Shown one piece after another: positions 60,114 to 64,000 of a stretch of 64,000 nt of DNA. The stretch spans positions 1 through 64,000 of the forward strand of contig CAKSAJ010000008.1 in the NCBI GenBank assembly GCA_934435195.1, given 5' to 3'. Both the position numbers and the translations under genes were made by a program. Under the pieces are notes generated by a model, which saw only the letters and a list, made by a program, of their open reading frames with translations, did not search any database and was not told where the DNA came from. This DNA is from an uncultured Schaedlerella sp. (GTDB lineage: Bacteria > Bacillota > Clostridia > Lachnospirales > Lachnospiraceae). Each line of letters opens with the position of its first letter. Position 1 is the first letter of the stretch.

Positions 60114-60671
60114 ATGAGTTGGAATGAACATCAGCCAGTGAAGCTGGATTGGATGAAAGAGTATTATGAAACAGAACGAATCTATAAACAGAACCGGACA
60201 AGAGTATACATCCTGTTTGGCATTGGGATGCTGCTCAATCTTGGTCTGTGGATCTGGTATGCAAAAGCTGAAGGCTATCATCCGGTGTTGGAGCAGCTAC
60301 AAATAATCAGCCCGACTTGGAAGAACCAGTTTTTCCTGTATCTGGACGAATGGAAGAGAAGTGATATTGGGATGCGGATGTTTGGTTCAGTTATTCTGCT
60401 TGGAATGGTCGTTGGGAGAATATACAGGATATTGTGTCAAATCGGATTTCTCTTTGGTATCTGGTGGGTATGGAAACGATTTTGGCAGAAAAGTATGTTG
60501 ATTTGCATGCTTTCCATTCTGTTTTGCTTTATAACCATCTGGTTCTACCTTGGTGCAGCCTATGTGATTGCGGGACCGGTGATGTTATGTGAGTTTATGA
60601 AACTCCATACACAAAAAGTAAAACGAGAGGTACATAAAAAAGCAATTGATGTATGTAAGGATTCAAAGTGA
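60114..60671 (+). CDS. Uncharacterised membrane protein of the element
   Basis: A 185-residue protein with an N-terminal soluble region (MSWNEHQPVKLDWMKEYYETERIYKQNR), four hydrophobic segments (starting near residues 32, 88, 115 and 135) and a basic C-terminal tail. No family recognised. ATG 60114 lies about 8 bases after GAGGAG; 60105 is also possible. It lies immediately behind the HTH protein and is followed by a terminator. Confidence 0.6.
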   Translation: MSWNEHQPVKLDWMKEYYETERIYKQNRTRVYILFGIGMLLNLGLWIWYAKAEGYHPVLEQLQIISPTWKNQFFLYLDEWKRSDIGMRMFGSVILLGMVVGRIYRILCQIGFLFGIWWVWKRFWQKSMLICMLSILFCFITIWFYLGAAYVIAGPVMLCEFMKLHTQKVKREVHKKAIDVCKDSK

Positions 60672-60710
60672 AAAGTAAAGAGTGAATGCACGGAATAGTG
60701 GTGCATAGAG

Positions 60711-60746
60711 AAGGAATCGTCAGCTGTTTTGATGATTCCTTTTTTG
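60711..60746 (+). terminator. Terminator before the surface-protein genes
   Basis: AAGGAATCGTCA (60711-60722) pairs with TGATGATTCCTT (60730-60741), one G-T pair, followed by TTTT. It separates the rep/par operon from the adhesin genes. Confidence 0.85.
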
Positions 60747-60777
60747 CTGCAAAAATTCAGAAGAGAAAGGAATTATC

Positions 60778-60828
60778 ATGCGAAAAGAGTGTTCTCGAAG
60801 CCCACCCATAGATACGACAAGGGAATAG
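60778..60828 (+). CDS. Possible 16-residue leader peptide
   Basis: MRKECSRSPPIDTTRE and a stop, with AGAAAGG before the ATG, lies between the terminator and the adhesin gene. A small GTCTG/CAGAC stem follows. Only the ribosome site and position support translation. Confidence 0.2.
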   Translation: MRKECSRSPPIDTTRE

Positions 60829-60873
60829 AAAAGCCTGTCTGAGAAAACAGACTGGTTTCGGAAAGGAGAAAAG

Positions 60874-63153
60874 ATGAAGAAAAAGAAACGAGTGCAGGAG
60901 ATTTTGATTGTCCTCTTTGCGTTTGTAATACTCGTCCTGTTTGTTGCTGCAGGAAGGATTGTTACCTATGCAAAAGAATCCAAAGAGGATACAGTCAAGA
61001 ATAAACGCACGGAAGATATTTATTACTTTACCGAAGATACCGATTATTCGAAGATTGAACGATGTGAGTATTCGGAGATTGACTGGACGAAGTACGGAAA
61101 CAATGGAATCAAAGATGAAGGAACCAAAGAATATCTGGAAAGTATGGGGATTGATGCGGAGAAAGATGAAACCTATGGAGTCACACTGGCAAACAAACTT
61201 GCAAGTATGCCGATGACCATGGGGATTGCAGAAGACTGGGCAGTAGGAACGGTTCACTGGGGCATGTGTGATATCACATCCAGTTGGTTTGTTCCATCCG
61301 AAGGGCAGTCCTATTTTACCCTTGGAAATTTCCGTGATGGGCTGGAAGGTGTGGAGATGATCGGGGCGGGATGGTGCGCAGACCATACCGCAGCAGAACC
61401 GGCGGCAGGTCATCAGGTTATTAGTGTTATGTGTACCGTTACAAGTGTAGATCCCTCAACCGGATGGATTTACATGAATCTGTATCTGACTCCGTATGAC
61501 GCAACGACCGGACAATCAAACCAATGGGGATTGATCGGGTATCAGCATATTTCAGCCAATGTGCGTGTTAGAAAGCCGTTCAACGGAACTGCAAAGATCA
61601 TCAAGAAATCTGCAAAATCGGAAGTTACCCTTAACAACAGTGGATACAGTCTGGAAGGTGCATACTATGGGATCTGGAAGAACCGAGAATGCACCGATGG
61701 AACGGGTTTGAGTTTTACAACCAATGCAGATGGTGTGGGAGAGTTGAACGGAACATTACCGGCAGGAACGTATTACATCAAGGAATTAACTGCGCCAACC
61801 GGCTATGCGTTGGATCCAACCATTTATACCATCAACATTCAAGCAAATGGAACAGCCACGTTGAATGTGTCAGATACGCCGATCATGAATCCGTTGGGAA
61901 TCCTGTTGGGAAAGGTGGACGCAGCCACCAATCAGAACAAACCAGCCGGAAGTGGGACGCTAGAGGGTGCACTGTTTACAGTGAAATATTATGACGGTTA
62001 CTACGATTCGGATCCGGCAGCACAGGGAAAGAATGCAAAGAAAACATGGATATTCCGAACAAATAATGAGGGTGTTTGTTATTATGACAATTCCTATCTG
62101 CAAGGTGGAAGTGATGAGCTTTATCTGAATCTGGATGGAAAAGCAGCTCTGCCATTGGGAACCGTGACCATTCAGGAAACGAAGTCACCTAGTGGATATC
62201 AGAAAAATGACACGATTTATACGGTGAAGATTACAGAGGATGGGAAGGACAGCGCATCGGTGCAGACCTACAATAAACCGACTGTTCCAGAAACATCCTT
62301 GGACTTGGAACTGACTAAAAAGCTGAAAGGCACAGAGATTATGATTCCTGGGGCAAAGTTTAAGCATACGCTGCCAAACGGCACAACCGAAATCCTCACA
62401 ACAGATGGAAAAGGCAAGGCAGTGTTTCAAGGACTGACCTGGGGAAAACATATCATTGAGGAAGAGTCTGTTCCAGAGGGATACACCAAGAATCCGGGAA
62501 AAATCGCGTTTACCGTCGGGGAAGACAATACAATTCGAGTGACAGAGAATACAGCAACGGATCTGACTGGAAAGATGACATTTACCGTGAAATCAGATGG
62601 AAACGCAAGTCTGGTAGTAGAGGATACCTATGCACCTTATCGGCTTCATTTAACGAAAGAGAATGAAACCGGAAAGAAGCTACAGGGGGCAGAGTTTACC
62701 CTGTATTCAGACAAGACTTGTACAAAAGAGGTTGCCAAAGGAACGACGACAGAAGATGGCACGTTGGAATTTCAGAACCTGCAGGTGGAAACGAAGTATT
62801 ACCTGAAAGAAACAAAAGCTCCGAAAGGATACCGGATTCCGGTCAATCCAGACGGAAGTGCAATCGTGTATGAAATCTATACAAAGAGTAATCCACTGGA
62901 ACATGTCTTTGAATATTATGTAAATGGAACGAAGCATACAGAAAAAGACGGCATTTATGCGATTACAGGAACAAAAGAAAATAGAATTGTAAACCTGACT
63001 GTTGTAAATGATACCGGAGTTCAGATGCCGGAGACAGGAAGCCCGCTGACGCTGTTACTTGTTCTGGCAGGAACAGGATGTATGGCAGGGGCATTGGTTT
63101 ACGCTGTGAGAAAAGGAAAGAAAGAGGATTGTGAGAATGAAAAGAAAAACTAA
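60874..63153 (+). CDS. SpaA/Cna_B-domain cell-wall-anchored surface protein
   Basis: A 759-residue secreted protein. It has a signal segment (about residues 7-30), then a roughly 180-residue N-terminal domain of unknown type with several Cys (GMCDITSSWF, GAGWCADH, ISVMCTV). Four SpaA/Cna_B prealbumin-like domains follow (about 235-338, 340-476, 477-592, 593-725), recognisable by repeated YYIKELTAPTGYAL, VTIQETKSPSGYQ, HIIEEESVPEGYT and YYLKETKAPKGYR. It ends with the sorting signal MPETG, a hydrophobic helix and a basic tail. It is probably an adhesin or pilus tip subunit. The next gene overlaps it by 17 bases. GGAAAGGAG before the start. Confidence 0.9.
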   Translation: MKKKKRVQEILIVLFAFVILVLFVAAGRIVTYAKESKEDTVKNKRTEDIYYFTEDTDYSKIERCEYSEIDWTKYGNNGIKDEGTKEYLESMGIDAEKDETYGVTLANKLASMPMTMGIAEDWAVGTVHWGMCDITSSWFVPSEGQSYFTLGNFRDGLEGVEMIGAGWCADHTAAEPAAGHQVISVMCTVTSVDPSTGWIYMNLYLTPYDATTGQSNQWGLIGYQHISANVRVRKPFNGTAKIIKKSAKSEVTLNNSGYSLEGAYYGIWKNRECTDGTGLSFTTNADGVGELNGTLPAGTYYIKELTAPTGYALDPTIYTINIQANGTATLNVSDTPIMNPLGILLGKVDAATNQNKPAGSGTLEGALFTVKYYDGYYDSDPAAQGKNAKKTWIFRTNNEGVCYYDNSYLQGGSDELYLNLDGKAALPLGTVTIQETKSPSGYQKNDTIYTVKITEDGKDSASVQTYNKPTVPETSLDLELTKKLKGTEIMIPGAKFKHTLPNGTTEILTTDGKGKAVFQGLTWGKHIIEEESVPEGYTKNPGKIAFTVGEDNTIRVTENTATDLTGKMTFTVKSDGNASLVVEDTYAPYRLHLTKENETGKKLQGAEFTLYSDKTCTKEVAKGTTTEDGTLEFQNLQVETKYYLKETKAPKGYRIPVNPDGSAIVYEIYTKSNPLEHVFEYYVNGTKHTEKDGIYAITGTKENRIVNLTVVNDTGVQMPETGSPLTLLLVLAGTGCMAGALVYAVRKGKKEDCENEKKN

Positions 63154-64000
63154 ACGAAATATGGCAATGTTGTTGACTGGAACACTGGCACTTACCGGGC
63201 TGGTAGCGGAGCTTCCGTATTCCATGTTTTCAGACAATCTGTCGGTGGTAAAGGCAGCTGCAGAAGGTCAGGTGTATAACACACAGAATGGCGTGGCAAC
63301 ATTGGGAACCGGAACTGCCGGGATTACCATTGCCGGAAACAGTGGACAGACCTTGATTGGGAAGCGGTTCAATGTCTATAAGCTGTTTTATGCAGAGAAT
63401 TCAAGAGATGGGGAATCCATCAATTACACCTTCAATCCCACCTATGAACAGGCATTGAAAAATGTGGTTGCAAAGGCACTCTCTAAAGATGGAAAACAGA
63501 CAAGTGCCGATCAGGTGACCGAGTACATGGTAATTGATTATATTCAGACCTTGAATACCAATCCGGTAGAAGGAACCCAGACAGACCAGACCTTAGAAGG
63601 TTCTTACAGCCTGTTCCGATATTTTGTGGAAGAGGTACGAAATGAGATTGCAGCATTAAACGTCGTACCGGATATGGTGAATGTAAAAAATGTCCGAAAC
63701 GACAACACCGTTCGGCTGGCTGGATTGGATTATGGATATTATGTTATTGACGAAGTCAGTGCGGTGGAGAATACTCATTCTGCAAGCTCCCTTTGTATGG
63801 TGGATACCGCCAATCCAACAGCAGAAATCACCATCAAGTCGGATTATCCAAGTGTGACCAAGAAGATTCAGGAAGACGATAAAAATGCAGATATTACAGA
63901 TGCAGATCGCTGGAATGACATTGGAGATTATGAAATCGGGCAGACCGTACCTTATCGTTATGATTCCAATATCCCAAATATGAATGGATATGATACTTAC
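63137..64000 (+). CDS. Fimbrial backbone/isopeptide-domain surface protein (partial, runs off the window)
   Basis: At least 288 residues, open at the window end. A signal peptide (KRKTKRNMAMLLTGTLALTGLVAE) leads into GQVYNTQNGVATLGTGTAGITI, GKRFNVYKLFYAE, then GLDYGYYVIDEVSAVENTHSASSLCMVDTANPTAEITIKSDYPSVTKKI and GDYEIGQTVPYRYDSNIPNM. This matches the N-terminal half of sortase-assembled fimbrial backbone proteins of the FimA/SpaD type. Translation is probably coupled to the preceding adhesin gene through the 17-base overlap. Confidence 0.85.
   Translation, partial: MKRKTKRNMAMLLTGTLALTGLVAELPYSMFSDNLSVVKAAAEGQVYNTQNGVATLGTGTAGITIAGNSGQTLIGKRFNVYKLFYAENSRDGESINYTFNPTYEQALKNVVAKALSKDGKQTSADQVTEYMVIDYIQTLNTNPVEGTQTDQTLEGSYSLFRYFVEEVRNEIAALNVVPDMVNVKNVRNDNTVRLAGLDYGYYVIDEVSAVENTHSASSLCMVDTANPTAEITIKSDYPSVTKKIQEDDKNADITDADRWNDIGDYEIGQTVPYRYDSNIPNMNGYDTY

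Noticed and set aside
60757..61413. 218-codon minus-strand frame opposite the adhesin gene
   Set aside because: Shadow of the Cna_B gene, with low-complexity Cys/Phe/His-rich translation and no ribosome site.
1..64000. tRNA and rRNA genes
   Set aside because: None could be recognised on either strand by reading; short matches to conserved arms did not extend.

Overview
The window looks like chromosome from a low-GC, Gram-positive gut anaerobe of the Lachnospiraceae type (Blautia, Dorea, Mediterraneibacter or a relative). This is inferred from the AT-rich sequence, strong AGGAGG ribosome sites, T-tailed terminators, YesM/YesN-type regulators, a class B sortase, the rpsF-ssb-rpsR cluster and a RepA_N/ParAB element. 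No species can be named from sequence alone.

Layout. (1) 0.3-5.2 kb: citrate and magnesium. A CitMHS-type citrate carrier and MgtE (behind a structured leader RNA) face citX and citC for citrate lyase maturation. The lyase genes citDEF are not here. (2) 5.3-34.7 kb: a large uronate/oligosaccharide utilisation locus. It holds kdgK and kdgA, a sugar isomerase, an AraC regulator, a TRAP transporter, a GH105 hydrolase, a polysaccharide-deacetylase-like enzyme, a double L-rhamnose-mutarotase-like protein, a mannose-6-phosphate isomerase with a discoidin-like tail, a mannose-family PTS (IIA separate from IIB-IIC-IID), a binding protein-kinase-regulator trio, GH88, HAD, GH43, GH36, a second AraC regulator, and kduI/kduD. 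Unsaturated uronic acids released by GH88/GH105 would pass through KduI, KduD, KdgK and KdgA to pyruvate and glyceraldehyde-3-phosphate. No polysaccharide lyase is present and the hydrolases lack signal peptides, so the locus appears to process imported oligosaccharides. Two Rpn-family nuclease genes flank kduI-kduD.

(3) 36-38 kb: a MITE-like palindrome next to a two-gene HipA-like kinase/HTH-protein operon under a promoter that carries two identical palindromic operators. (4) 38-47.2 kb: TPP-riboswitch-linked thiW-thiC, an unknown protein, YitT, an LRR/VWA/MoxR-ATPase trio and a LUD protein. (5) 47.2-52.2 kb: a segment bracketed by two degenerate EF-Tu 3'-end remnants. It holds an XRE regulator, a frameshifted zinc-ribbon/TM2 gene, a zinc-ribbon membrane protein, an SPFH-GYF protein and a probable type I toxin-antitoxin pair not previously called as a gene. 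An Abi/HEPN abortive-infection gene follows. (6) 53.5-55.8 kb: sortase B, DUF951, rpsF-ssb-rpsR. (7) 55.8 kb to the end: the start of an integrated plasmid-like or conjugative element, with parA, parB, a RepA_N initiator containing nine exact 23-bp iterons, small hypothetical genes and two LPXTG-type/pilin-like surface proteins, the last cut by the window edge.

The most noteworthy items are the probable type I toxin-antitoxin at 51.6-51.9 kb, the HipA-like operon with helically phased operators, the MITE with an apparent 8-bp duplication, the tuf-remnant-bracketed segment, and the iteron array inside repA.
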